DNA of 64,000 bases from Pontivivens ytuae (GTDB lineage: Bacteria; Pseudomonadota; Alphaproteobacteria; Rhodobacterales; Rhodobacteraceae), in assembly GCF_015679265.1 (NCBI RefSeq), contig NZ_CP064942.1, forward strand, positions 62,001 through 126,000, read 5' to 3'. Under the pieces are notes generated by a model. The model saw nothing but the letters and a program-made list of their open reading frames with translations. It had not been told where the DNA came from and did no database searches. This document shows positions 16,972-27,100 of the stretch, piece after piece; positions within the stretch are counted from its first letter, which is position 1; every line of letters begins with the position of its first letter. A program made the translations under genes and the position numbers.

Positions 16972-17607
16972 ATGAGCGACGTCAACTGGACCATGAACGA
17001 GGACACCATCGTGCGCCGCGTGGACGATACCGCCGCGCAGAGCACGCTGCCCGATCCGTCCCTCGAAAAGGTGAAGCAGGGCGAACGGATGCGCTTCGAC
17101 GCCCATGTGAATGTCGAGATGATGCCGCAGGGCAAGCACCTGAAGAAGGTCACGATCTTCTCCAACGTGCCCGATGGCGGCACCTGGGAGGTGATCAGCG
17201 ACGAGGGCACCGCCGTGGGCGGCCGCGGCACCGCGCCGTCGCCGCTGATGTACTTCGCGGCGGGGCTGGGCCTCTGCCTGATGAGCCACGTGGAGATGCT
17301 GGCCAAGGGGCGCGGCTTCAGGATCGATGGCGCGCGCCTGGAGCAGCGCTCGACCTGGACCACGACGCTCGATCTGGGCGCGGTGTCGCCGCAGGACGTG
17401 TTCGGCAAGGCCGAAGGGATGGAGATGAACCTCCTCATCGACAGCCCCGAGAGCCCGGCGAGGATCGCAGAGTTCGTGGGCTATTGCCGGCAGGCCTGCA
17501 TGGCGCTGCAGGCCATCGCCGCCGAAACACCGGTCGTCACGGGTCTCTACCTGAATGGCCAGGAGGTCGGTGAGGTCGGCGGCACGGGGGCCTTCAAGGC
17601 CGCCTGA
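16972..17607 (+). CDS. OsmC-family peroxide/hydroperoxide protection protein (211 aa)
   Basis: OsmC fold with its two redox Cys positions: one in AAGLGLCLMSH (central helix) and one in VGYCRQACMAL. The ATG at 16972 follows AAGGAGT. OsmC/Ohr proteins reduce organic hydroperoxides with the two cysteines. It is somewhat longer than typical OsmC (about 140 aa), with about 60 extra residues before the core. The divergent LysR at 16718 probably regulates it. It could also be a YhfA-like member without peroxidase function. Confidence 0.85.
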   Translation: MSDVNWTMNEDTIVRRVDDTAAQSTLPDPSLEKVKQGERMRFDAHVNVEMMPQGKHLKKVTIFSNVPDGGTWEVISDEGTAVGGRGTAPSPLMYFAAGLGLCLMSHVEMLAKGRGFRIDGARLEQRSTWTTTLDLGAVSPQDVFGKAEGMEMNLLIDSPESPARIAEFVGYCRQACMALQAIAAETPVVTGLYLNGQEVGEVGGTGAFKAA

Positions 17608-17630
17608 GCTTCGCGTCGCATCAGAAGCCA

Positions 17631-17652
17631 CCGCCGGGCAACGGTCCGGCGG
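17631..17652 (+). terminator. Hairpin downstream of osmC-like gene
   Basis: ccgccgg (17631-17637) pairs with ccggcgg (17646-17652), 23 bp after the stop. The following bases are not a T run, so termination strength is uncertain. Confidence 0.4.
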
Positions 17653-17685
17653 CGGCGACAATTAGGATCGGCGAGCGGTCGCCCT

Positions 17686-17877
17686 TCAGCTAGACGCTTG
17701 GCCCCGTTTTCGCTGCTCCACCGCAAAGCCGTCGCCAAAGCAGGACGCGACAATCTCTATATCGTCCAAGCTGCCCGTATGCAGCTCTTCCGAGGACTCT
17801 GCACACTCATCCTCAGGTAGTTTCGCGGGCTCATTATCAATCCAGTATAGAAATCTTGTTATTAAGTTGCTGGCCAT
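17686..17877 (-). CDS. Small acidic hypothetical protein (63 aa)
   Basis: ATG at 17877 preceded by AAGGA at eight bases, with an AT-rich region (17878-17960) upstream that could hold a promoter. The product begins with a short hydrophobic segment (ITRFLYWI) followed by an acidic stretch (PEDECAESSEELHTGSLDD). No family recognised. The rest of 17608-18127, apart from the osmC hairpin, shows no gene. Confidence 0.45.
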   Translation of the reverse strand: MASNLITRFLYWIDNEPAKLPEDECAESSEELHTGSLDDIEIVASCFGDGFAVEQRKRGQASS

Positions 17878-18127
17878 GTAACCGTCCTTAAAGATTCCCC
17901 ATAAGACGATTACAATATTTTATTTAATGATGCACTAAATTGAACATTCTTGCGTCACCTTGTCGCCCAGCGTATTTTCAGTGCCACGACGGAAATGCGT
18001 GGCACAGGTTGGTGCTGATGCGACCCGGGTGCATCGTCTCGCAGCACACCGCGCGCCACCGAACTTCAGACTGCGATCCCGGGCACAGCGGGGCCGCGCA
18101 GAGGCGCAGCCCCCATTTGAGGCCTCG

Positions 18128-21100
18128 TCAGCCCATCCACCAACCGGCGTCGTCCTCCGTGCCGGTGAAGCCCTCGACCACCCCTGCGACCAATCCCGAG
18201 TGGCCGGCGTTGTAGTTGATCGCCACCTCGTTGTGGACCCAGTCGTTGCGGGCATCGTTGAAACTGCCATCCGCGTCGAGGCCGCCGACCAGCGCCCCGC
18301 TGATGACGTGCTCGTTCGGATCGGGGTCGAGCATGTTGTAGGTGCCGGACGCCGCCCGGTGATGCGGATACTCCGGGTAGTCGTCGCCCCAGCCCACGAT
18401 GAAGCTCTGCCCGTTCGGGTTGTCGCCCATCACGTAGTCGAGCTGATCGGTCGCGAACGCCCCGAGCTCGGCGATCCGGCCCTCGTCGCCGCCGGTCTCC
18501 GAGAGATGCTTCGCCTCGAGCGATGCCATGAAACCGGCCGTCGTCGCGTAGCTGTTGGAGCCCCAAAGATCGAGATAGCCGAGACCGTCATTCGTCGACG
18601 TGCCGGGCGTCGTCTGGATGTTGTACATCCAGTGGTTCAGGTGGTTGTTGACGTCGTTGACATAACGCGCGTCACCGGTCTGATGCGCGAGCAGCATGGC
18701 GGTGCCGTTCGACTTATCGTCCCACTGCTGCGCGCCGGCCGCCCAGTTGCCGTTGTAGTAGCTCTTGGACTTCTCCAGATAGCTCTCGTCGCCCGTCGCC
18801 TGGTAGAGCCAGTTCGCGCCCCAGGCGAGCTCGTCCTGAAAGCCGCTGAAGGAGTTGTAGAACTTCTGCGCGTCGGTCACGGAGTCGGAATATTTGCCCT
18901 GATAGGTCTCCGCGAAGTCGTAGAGCTTGATGGCCTTCTCCAAGAGCGTATCGGCATAGGCCGTGTCGCCCTGCTCCCGGAAGAAGATCGAGGCCGAGGC
19001 CATGGCCGCCGCCGTCTCCGCCGCGACGTCCGAGCCGGGGTTCTGCGCGTCGATGGAATAGGTGGGGCGCCACATGTCCATCTCCTCGGGCGGCCCCCAC
19101 CAGGCATGGTCCACGTCGCCGTCGCCGACCTGGGCATGGAACACGTCGTCGGAGATGTCCGCCGTGCCCTTGTCGTCATAGGCATTGAGGAAATAGTCGT
19201 TCACGAAGCGCAGGTGGGTGGAGAGGTCGTCGTAAGCCCCTGCGGTCTGGTAACCCTCCTCGAACTCGAGCCCGCCCCAGGAGAGCATCGTGGCGGTCGC
19301 GGCCATCGGGAAGCCGAACTTCACGTGGTCGCCCGCGTCGAACCAACCGCCCGACAGGTCGCGGCCCACGTCCTGACCGTCGTTCAGCGCGGAGTCGCCG
19401 CGCCAGTCCACCGGATGATCGTCGGGCAGGTCGCCCGCGTATTGCGCGTAGTAGAACTCCATCGACATGTTCAGGACCTGCGCATAGTCGGCCGCGTCGA
19501 ACGGTCCGCCCGGCCCGTCGATGATGACGTCGCCCGGTGGCGTTGCGGGCGGCGGATCGCCGCCATCCGCAGGCGGCGTGGTTGGAGGCTGCTCGGTCAC
19601 CGGCTCCTCCAGCGCGCCGTCGAAGCTGGGGATCAGCGTGGCGCCCGAAAGCTGCATCGGCACCGGCCCGTCGGCCACGAAGCCGAAGGTCATCTCCCCG
19701 CCCGCGGGGATGCTCGTCGCCCAGTCCTGCCCGTCGATGCGCAGCGTGTCACCCTGCTGGCTGACGCTGCCGCCCCAGATGTTGCGGATGTCGAAGCCCT
19801 GGTCGGCGAAGGTGATCGCCCAATCCTCGATGTCGCGCCCGGTGTCGTTGACGATCACGAGCTCCGCCTTGAAGCCGCCGTTCCAGGTCTCCACCACCTC
19901 GAAGCGGATCTCGCCGTCACCCTCCGGCTCCGGCGGGGTGACGGGCGGCGTAGGGTCCGTTGGCGGCGGCGAGGAGCCGTCGCTCACATCGGCGAGCCCC
20001 ACATCGGCCGGGTTCGTCGAGACGATGAAATCGTCGAAATAGGCGTCCACCGGCCGGTCCGGCCACCAGTCCGGCCCCGATCCGCCGAAGAAGGAGGAGA
20101 GGTAGAAGGAGTCGATCCCCGACCCGTCATTGACCATCCTCAGCCCGTCGAGCTGCAGCACCTGCTGCCCGTCCATCCAGACGTCGATCTCGCCGTCGCG
20201 GTTGTTGTCGGAGTTGATCTTCACCCGCTGGACGAGCTGGTGCCACTCGCCGTCCTGGAACTTCACCGGGTTGCCGTTCTCGCCGCGGAACTTGTAGCTG
20301 TCGCCCCAGGGCGAGGCCTTGTCCATGTGATAGAGGTAGAGCTCCGCCTCGCCGTCCTCGCGCCACATGTAGCGTGCGGTGAAGCCGTTGGTGCCGTCCA
20401 CGGTCGCGCCCCCGCTGGCCCAACCCTCGGAGGCAAGGCCGGGTAGCTTGCCGCCGCTGTGCACATCGCCGTCGAAGTCGAAGCCCTCCTCGAACTTCAC
20501 CCAGTAGGACAGGTAGTACTCGTCCTCCTCCGGCAGCTCATAGGCCGAGCCGAGCCCCTGGGAGGCGTTGGTCGGATAGGTCACCTTGAGCGCGTTGTTG
20601 CCGGAGACGGCGTCTTCGCTGCTCACCACCGCATGTTGCCCGGTCTGCCCGGCGAACTGAATGTCCCAGTCCGCATCCTGCGTCGCGCGGTCGTAGCGCG
20701 TGCCGTTCGCGTGGTTCTCGAAATCCACGATGATGGCGTCCGCGCCGGGTGCGGAGGGTGCCGGCGTCTCGCCGCCCGGCGCGTCGGGCGGCGTCGGCTC
20801 GGCCGGGGTTCCGGTGCCGAGATCCGGCCCGCCGACGCGGATGCTGCCCGCCTCGATGCCGGTGGTGTCGCCCCGCGCGACGAAGGTGAAGGGGATTGTC
20901 TCCCCGGCGGAGACGTCCTCGTTCGAGCCCGTCCCCTCAACGATGTAGCGGTTCCCGTCGCGGGAGACGATGCGCGCGCCCCAGATCTCGTCATCTGCGA
21001 TGGTCCCGTCGCCCTCCAGCACGAACTCGGCGCGCCAGTCCGCGATGGACGCATTGCTCTCCAGGGTCGCGTCCGCGACGAAGCCGCCGTTCCAGCTTTC

Positions 21101-21484
21101 CCTGACGGCGATGTCGAGATCTGCGTCCGCGGTGCCGGCGTCCGAGACATCGGCGAGCGTGATGCTCGCCGGCTCGATCCGGTCCGTGTCGCCGCGCGCG
21201 ACGAAGGTGAACCGGACCTCGTCCGCCGGCGTCTCCCCATCCCCCTCGATCCGGTAGCGTCCGCCACCGAGATCGGTGAGCTGCGCGCCCCAGATCTCGT
21301 CCGGCGCGATGGCGCCATTGCCCGCCAGCGTGAACTCGACCGCCCAGGCGTCCGTCGCGACGGGCAGGGTCAACACGGAGTCTGCGACGAAGCCACCGTT
21401 CCACGTGTCCCGTATGGTGATCTCGAACCGGCCCTCCGCGGTCTCGAAAACGCCTGTGCCGTTGCTGTCGAAGTCGGAAATCAT
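18128..21484 (-). CDS. Modular polysaccharide-degrading protein: CBM2-CBM2-PL14-like-CBM2-GH9 (1118 aa)
   Basis: Start chosen at ATG 21484 (GGGAG upstream). Three CBM2-like modules at about 15-110, 123-218 and 525-620 each carry the pattern WNGGF..., W.(V/A)EF, (E/N)IWG. Residues about 250-490 form a beta-jelly-roll region with YYLSYWVKFEEGFDF, SGGKLPGL and a LamG-like WHQLVQRVKIN segment, resembling PL14 polysaccharide lyases. After a Pro-rich linker, residues about 665-1118 are a GH9 cellulase: DLSGGWFDAGDHVKFGFPMA with the catalytic Asp pair, PHHRAASG, and NEVAINYNAG with the catalytic Glu. It would cut cellulose (GH9) and an acidic glycan (PL14-like). No Sec or Tat signal is seen; leaderless export, for example type I, is inferred. 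Confidence 0.88.
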   Translation of the reverse strand: MISDFDSNGTGVFETAEGRFEITIRDTWNGGFVADSVLTLPVATDAWAVEFTLAGNGAIAPDEIWGAQLTDLGGGRYRIEGDGETPADEVRFTFVARGDTDRIEPASITLADVSDAGTADADLDIAVRESWNGGFVADATLESNASIADWRAEFVLEGDGTIADDEIWGARIVSRDGNRYIVEGTGSNEDVSAGETIPFTFVARGDTTGIEAGSIRVGGPDLGTGTPAEPTPPDAPGGETPAPSAPGADAIIVDFENHANGTRYDRATQDADWDIQFAGQTGQHAVVSSEDAVSGNNALKVTYPTNASQGLGSAYELPEEDEYYLSYWVKFEEGFDFDGDVHSGGKLPGLASEGWASGGATVDGTNGFTARYMWREDGEAELYLYHMDKASPWGDSYKFRGENGNPVKFQDGEWHQLVQRVKINSDNNRDGEIDVWMDGQQVLQLDGLRMVNDGSGIDSFYLSSFFGGSGPDWWPDRPVDAYFDDFIVSTNPADVGLADVSDGSSPPPTDPTPPVTPPEPEGDGEIRFEVVETWNGGFKAELVIVNDTGRDIEDWAITFADQGFDIRNIWGGSVSQQGDTLRIDGQDWATSIPAGGEMTFGFVADGPVPMQLSGATLIPSFDGALEEPVTEQPPTTPPADGGDPPPATPPGDVIIDGPGGPFDAADYAQVLNMSMEFYYAQYAGDLPDDHPVDWRGDSALNDGQDVGRDLSGGWFDAGDHVKFGFPMAATATMLSWGGLEFEEGYQTAGAYDDLSTHLRFVNDYFLNAYDDKGTADISDDVFHAQVGDGDVDHAWWGPPEEMDMWRPTYSIDAQNPGSDVAAETAAAMASASIFFREQGDTAYADTLLEKAIKLYDFAETYQGKYSDSVTDAQKFYNSFSGFQDELAWGANWLYQATGDESYLEKSKSYYNGNWAAGAQQWDDKSNGTAMLLAHQTGDARYVNDVNNHLNHWMYNIQTTPGTSTNDGLGYLDLWGSNSYATTAGFMASLEAKHLSETGGDEGRIAELGAFATDQLDYVMGDNPNGQSFIVGWGDDYPEYPHHRAASGTYNMLDPDPNEHVISGALVGGLDADGSFNDARNDWVHNEVAINYNAGHSGLVAGVVEGFTGTEDDAGWWMG

Positions 21485-22266
21485 GTCCGGTCTCCCATGT
21501 TCCCCGCAATTCTCGGGGGTCTGCTCTGAAGAATGCGCGCCCTGCTCGTGGGCGCCGATGTCAATGGGTTCGACGGCTCCGGCTGGTGCCATCGAGATCG
21601 ACCGCGTCCGTCCATTGCGCTGTTTCAAGCGGCGATGACGCGCACGGTCCGTTCAAAGGAGGTGCTGTGCGAGCCCCGGTGGCGTCGGATCAGCGCCCGG
21701 CCGGTTGCCCTGCACGCCCTAAGGCGCCCCGGACAGCTCAACGTGCCCGGGTTCGGTCAGCCAGCCTGGTTCGTGATCTTCGACCGGATGTCAGGGAGCC
21801 GTCTCACCCCGCCTGAATGCGAACCCCTGGAGGGCGATGCTATGTCGGAAAGTGTCAAGCTGAGCGCGTGGACGCGCCGTATGGAAAGACGTGATCGCCA
21901 TATTCAATCCCCCAAAATGGCCAAGGTCCGCCCGCTCCTTGCCCAAGAAGCGACGAAACTCACAATGAAATGATGCCAGTATCTGCGTCGAAGTCTATAA
22001 GAGTTATTTCGCCGACGTGCGAACATCGTGTAAACAAACCTGTACACTGCGCCGCTGTGCGACTTATGCAAAAATATTAAGTTTGCATTTGTTTCCTGAT
22101 CTCGACTGCCGACCCGTTCGCCCGCCCGACGACGGATCGGCCTGCAAAGGACGGCCCTCATCACGCTGTGCCGAAGGATCGCTCGTAGGTTGCTTGGTTC
22201 TGCAGCGGCTGAGCCGGGACCGGAAGACCCGCCTGCGATCGAGATAATCGTCGCCGACAGATCGCG
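21485..22266. promoter_or_regulatory. 782-bp intergenic region upstream of the GH9 gene with a 23-bp perfect dyad
   Basis: No gene with a ribosome site was found. An AT-rich segment (about 21960-22095) holds atgcaaa (22066-22072) and its exact complement tttgcat (22082-22088) round a 9-bp AT spacer, the form of a LacI/GntR-type operator. It lies about 580 bp upstream of the GH9 start and about 180 bp beyond the 3' end of the MscS gene, so it most likely belongs to the GH9 gene or to an unseen small RNA. The rest is featureless. Confidence 0.4.
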
Positions 22267-23925
22267 TCAGGCAGCCTCCCGCCGGGATCCGGCAAGAGAA
22301 CGGCGACTAAGCGGCCGCATGTCGTCCTCCCCCAGATAGACAGTCTGCGACGGGAAGGCGAACCCGGCGCCGGCTACGTCGACGACGTGCATCGTGCGCA
22401 TCAGCAACTCCTCCTGGATTTCGAGGAATTCGGTCCACTCCCTCGCTTCGACATAGGCGAAGATTTCAAGGTCGAGGGAATAGGCGCCGTAGCCCACGAA
22501 GCGGACACGCGCTGTGTCGTCGACGACGCGGGGATGCTCCGCCAGCATCTCCCGCAACGCGGTCAGGACGATGCCCAGCTGGCCCGGGCGCGTTTCGTAG
22601 CGCAGGCCGATGTTGTGTCGCAGCAGGAACTGATCCCGCTTGCTGAAGTTTTCGAGATGCAGCGAGGAGAACTCGCCGTTGGGCACCGTGACGACGGTCC
22701 GATCGAGGGTCCGGATGCGGGTGGAGCGGATCCCGATCTCCTCGACCGTCCCCAGGGTCTGGCCGAAGCGGCAGAAATCCCCCACGCGCACGGGTCTGTC
22801 CGCAATCAGCGACACGGATCCGATCAGGTTTTCGATGAGCTTTTGCGCGCCCAGGGCAAGGGCGATACCGCCCACCCCCAGCGCGGCCAGGCCCGCCGTG
22901 ATATCGACGCCCAGGGCGCGCAGCGCGAAAGCCGCGAAGACTATGATCAGGACCGCCTTAAGGATGCGCGTAAAGAAGGACATGGCCGAATAAGCGGAGA
23001 TGGCCCCGCGGCGCGACATGCCGCTCAGGGTCGCTTCGGCGATCGTGTCGATCAGGCGCCAGAGGAACCAGATCCCGGCAAGCCAGGCCGCGAGCTCCAC
23101 GATCCACACCACCTGAAACCGCGCCACCATGGACACGCCGAGAGACGCGATGCCGGCGGAGAAGATCAGCGAGGCGAGCAGCAGGCGAAGCGGCGGCTCG
23201 GACACCTCGACGAAGCGCGAGAAGCGGACTTCCGCAGTCCTTCGGCGCACCACATGCGACACGAACCGGCGAAACCTCAGAACCAGCCAGGCCAGCCCGT
23301 AGCTGACGATGGCAAACCCGACCAGGATCAGGGCGTCGCGTGCCGTGATCCCGAAGACGTCCGGCCCTGCTGGCAAACCGGCGAGGATATCCCGCGCCCG
23401 GGTCAGGCCCGATGTCTCCGTGGCGCGCCACTCCAGCAGTGCTGCGACGCTCTCGGCCTCGATGCGCCAGATTTCGGTTCCGTTCACCTCGCTGCGATGC
23501 GCATAGAGCGGCCGCTGACCGGTTTCATGCGCAAGGCTGCCAATAGTCTCCCGGAACGGATCCAATCCATCCTCGAGCACGCCTTGCGGTGCGAGGCTGA
23601 GTTCGGTCGGCGTATCCAGACGCGCGGCCGCGTTGAGAGCCGCTTCGATCCGCAAGACGTGGAACGTCCGGAAGCCGCGCTCCTGCAACTCTTCCGGCGT
23701 TTCGAGATAGAGCGCGACACGGTTATGGTCCTCGCTCGACAGGGCCTGGATGAGACCCGTCACGAGCCCCCGCGGCGTCTCCCGCCCCGCAATGTCCGGG
23801 GCCGGTTCCGGTGTCCCCGCCTCTGCCTGATCTGATGCGGGCGCGGGTATCTGAGCCACGGCACCGGGCGCCGTTGCAAGCGAGAGGGTCAAAAGAAAGA
23901 GCGCAATGAATGTTCGAAAGGTCAT
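22267..23925 (-). CDS. MscS-family mechanosensitive channel with large periplasmic N-terminus (552 aa)
   Basis: Sec signal (FIALFLLTLSLATAPGAVA), about 180 aa of periplasmic domain, several membrane helices, then the MscS core: pore-lining GLAALGVGGIALALGAQKLI, the beta domain DFCRFGQTLGTVEEIGIRST and VTVPNGEFSSLHLENFSKRD. It should gate on membrane tension and release ions or osmolytes. It is the last gene of an operon with an RND efflux pump, 16 bp after a 52-aa membrane protein; the pairing of MscS with an RND pump may link envelope stress and efflux. Confidence 0.92.
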   Translation of the reverse strand: MTFRTFIALFLLTLSLATAPGAVAQIPAPASDQAEAGTPEPAPDIAGRETPRGLVTGLIQALSSEDHNRVALYLETPEELQERGFRTFHVLRIEAALNAAARLDTPTELSLAPQGVLEDGLDPFRETIGSLAHETGQRPLYAHRSEVNGTEIWRIEAESVAALLEWRATETSGLTRARDILAGLPAGPDVFGITARDALILVGFAIVSYGLAWLVLRFRRFVSHVVRRRTAEVRFSRFVEVSEPPLRLLLASLIFSAGIASLGVSMVARFQVVWIVELAAWLAGIWFLWRLIDTIAEATLSGMSRRGAISAYSAMSFFTRILKAVLIIVFAAFALRALGVDITAGLAALGVGGIALALGAQKLIENLIGSVSLIADRPVRVGDFCRFGQTLGTVEEIGIRSTRIRTLDRTVVTVPNGEFSSLHLENFSKRDQFLLRHNIGLRYETRPGQLGIVLTALREMLAEHPRVVDDTARVRFVGYGAYSLDLEIFAYVEAREWTEFLEIQEELLMRTMHVVDVAGAGFAFPSQTVYLGEDDMRPLSRRSLAGSRREAA

Positions 23926-23941
23926 GTGAAGAAATCCCTGC

Positions 23942-24100
23942 TTAGAATGAGCCGAAGGCCGATCCCAGAAGCACGACGGCAACGAGAGCGGTCAGCGGGA
24001 GCGCGACGGCCACCCTGGCGATGTCGCCGTAGCTGTCGCGGTGGGTCGGGCCGCCGATCGTCTGCCGATTGACGGTCGGCGCGGGAGGGGCAGACGCCAT
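23942..24100 (-). CDS. Small single-pass membrane protein (52 aa) in RND operon
   Basis: Begins MASAPPAPTVNRQTIGGPTH and ends with one transmembrane helix (VAVALPLTALVAVVLLGSAF) four residues from the C-terminus. It sits 24 bp after the RND pump stop and 16 bp before the MscS start, all co-directional. An in-frame stop directly precedes the ATG, so the start cannot be earlier; the ribosome site is weak, so coupling to the pump gene is likely. Small membrane partners of RND pumps exist (AcrZ for AcrB), but no sequence similarity is claimed. Confidence 0.5.
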   Translation of the reverse strand: MASAPPAPTVNRQTIGGPTHRDSYGDIARVAVALPLTALVAVVLLGSAFGSF

Positions 24101-24124
24101 TCAGTTTGCCAAGGCACCACGGCA

Positions 24125-27100
24125 TCACGCAGCTTTCACCTCCGCGACGGCTTGCGTCTCGCCACCCTTGAAGAGCAGCGAGTAGAGCACCGGGACGAAG
24201 CCCAGCGTGAGCACCGTGCCCACGGCCAGACCGCCTGCCATCACCACGGCCATGCCGTAGAACAGCGGGTCGTTGGACAGGATCAGGGGCAACAGGCCGA
24301 GGATCGTCGTGACCGTCGTCATCAGGATTGGGCGAAGGCGGCGCTTCGCGGCCTCGACGATGGCGTCATTGCCTTCGCGTCCTTCCGCCCGTTCGATGTC
24401 GATCCGGTCGATCAAAACGATGGCGTTGTTGAGGATGATCCCGGCGAGGCTCAGCAGCCCGAGGATCGGCATGAAGCCGAACGGCGCATCGAACAGCCGC
24501 AGCCCGAGGCCGGCGCCGACCACCACCAGCGGCACGGTGGCCAGGATGATGAGCGGACGGCGGAACGAGTTGAACTGCGCGATCAGCAGCACCACGACGA
24601 TGGCCAGACACAGCGGCATGTTCACCATCAGCGCCGCACGGCCTTCGCCCGATTGCACGAGGATGCCGTCGAACTCGATGGAGTGGCCCGGCGGAAGGTC
24701 GGCGCGCGATTCATCGAGCTGGTCTGCGATCATCGGGGCCATGTCCTCCGCTCCCATCAGGGTCGAACGGCCTTCGACCGTGACCGTGCGGGTCAGCCCT
24801 TCACGTTCGATCCGGGCGTAGCCGTTCTGCAGCGAGACCTCCGCCACCTGCATCAGCGGCACCACGGTCCCGTCGGCGCCGAAGATCGAGAGGCTGCGCA
24901 CGCGGTCCATGTCCATGCGCTCTTCATCGACGGCACGGGCCACGATCGGGATCGTCTCGTCACCCTCCCGGTACTCCGACACGTTGCGGCCCGAGAAGTA
25001 GGCGGACATGGATTGCGCCACATCGGCCGAGGTCACACCGGCGCGGCGGGCGCGGGTCTGATCGACCTCGACGACGACGCGCGGGATGCGGTTCTCCCAA
25101 TCCTGGCGGATGTCGCGGGCGCCGGGCACGGTCGCGATGATCTCTTCGATCCGGCTCGCGGTCTCGTAGACGAAGGCGCGGTCGGGCCCCTTCACCTGGA
25201 CCTCGAGGATCGCGCTGTCGGTCGGCCCGAGGAACATGCGCGTCACATGCGCCTGGAGGTGGCTGAAGTCCGTTGCCAGATGGTCCCTCAGTTCGGACAT
25301 GGCCCGGTCGAGATTCTCGGACCTGTCCACGTTCATCACCATCACGGCACGATTGGGCGCCGGGTCGACCGGCGTCAGAGACAGCACGAAGCGCGGGCCG
25401 CCGGTGCCGACATAGGCGACGTGGTCCTCCAGCCAATCGAAGCGGTCCTGCGTCAGGGTGGGAAGCAGCGCCTCGACCTCGGCCTCGGTCGCCTCGGTGG
25501 TCACGTCCGCGGGCAGATAGATGTAGGTAATGAGCTGGGCCCGGTCGCTGTCCGGAAAGAAGCTCTGCGGAGACGTCGCGACCAGCGCGACCCCGCCGGC
25601 CAGACCGGCAAGCATGACGCCGACGAAGAGCGCACGCACCTTCAGCGCACCCTCGATCAGGCGGCCGTAACCGCGGATCAGCGGGTCGAACATGCGCTCG
25701 TAATAGGGGCGCTTTCCGCCGCGATCCGCTTCGGCGAAACGGTGGGACAGGACCGGCGTCACGGTCATGGCGAGCAGCCACGAAATGGACAGGGTGATCG
25801 CGATCACGATGGAGATCGATCGCGTGTACTCCCCGGCCACATGTTCGGCCAGCATGAGCGGCAGGAACACCAGGATCGTCGTCGCGGTCGACGAGAGCAG
25901 CGGCAGCGAGAGCTCGCCGCCGGTCTGTTCCAACGCCGCGTCGCGGTCCGTCCCTTCGCCGAGCCGCGTCTTGTAATCCTCGGCCACGACCACGCCCGCA
26001 TCGACCAGAAGGCCGAGCGCGATCACGAGGGTCGCGAGGCTCATGCGCTCCAACGGCAGGCCCAGAAAGCCCATGACGGCGAGCGTCGACAGCATCACGA
26101 TCGGCACGATGGCGCCCACGATCAGCCCGGTGCGCAGACCCAGCAGAAGAACCACGACAGCCAGCACGATGCCAAGCGTCTGCAGCACGTTGATCGTGAC
26201 GCCGTAGACGGCCTGCTCGACCTGCTCGGGCTGGAAGGTGATGACGTCGAGCGTCATGCCCACGGGCAATCCGGCTTGAATCCCCTCCAGCCGCTCCGCA
26301 ATCCGCGGACCGAAATCGAGAACGTTGTTCCCGTCCTGCATGGCAACGGCGAAGACGATCGCCGGATCACCCTGGTAGAAGGCCGATTGCGATGCGGGAT
26401 CGACCAGTTCCCGTTCGATCCGCGCGATGTCGCGCAGCGGGATCGACGTGCCGTCGGGCAACGCGATCAGCGTCTCCCCGATCTGGTCGAGACTGCGGTA
26501 ATCGCCCGTAGGCTCGATGATGAGGGCACGCGGACCGATATCGATCTGACCGCCCGGCCGGATGATGTTCTGGTTTGCGAGCGTGGCGACGATGGCATCC
26601 GTGCTGACGCCCAGTTCGGCCAGCCGGGCGTTTCGGGTTTCGATATAGATGCGCTCGGGCTGCTCGCCGACGATGTCGATGCTCTTGACCCCGTCTTCAC
26701 CGTAGAGCTGGTCCCGAATGTGGTTGGTCATATCGCCCAACTCGTCGAGCGTATGGTCGCTGGAGCGCAGCGCAGCCGTCACGACCGCCACGTCACCTAC
26801 ATCGTCGGCGACGATGGGGCGGCGCGCGCCCTCTGGCAGATCGGCCCGGGCAAGGTCCACTTCGGCGCGCAGATCGTCCCAGATCTGGTCCAGTTCGAAG
26901 TAACGGTCGAACACTTCGACATGGATGATCGATGTGCCCGGCAGGGACGAGGAGCGGATCTCCTCGACCTCCGGAATGCGGCGGATCGCGCGCTCGAGCG
27001 GTTTCGTCACCAACTGCTCAACCCGCTCGGGCGACAGGCCCGGATAGGAGGTCGTGACGATCGCCTCGCGGATGGTGATCTGCGGATCTTCCTGCGCTGG

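Noticed and set aside
17960-20446. A 828-codon frame antisense to the GH9/PL14 gene
   Set aside because: Val/Arg/His-rich product, no ribosome site; the opposite strand has clear GH9 and CBM motifs.
18128-21484. RTX calcium-binding repeats at the end of the polysaccharide-degrading protein
   Set aside because: No GGxGxDxxx series is present; the C-terminus is GH9 to the end.
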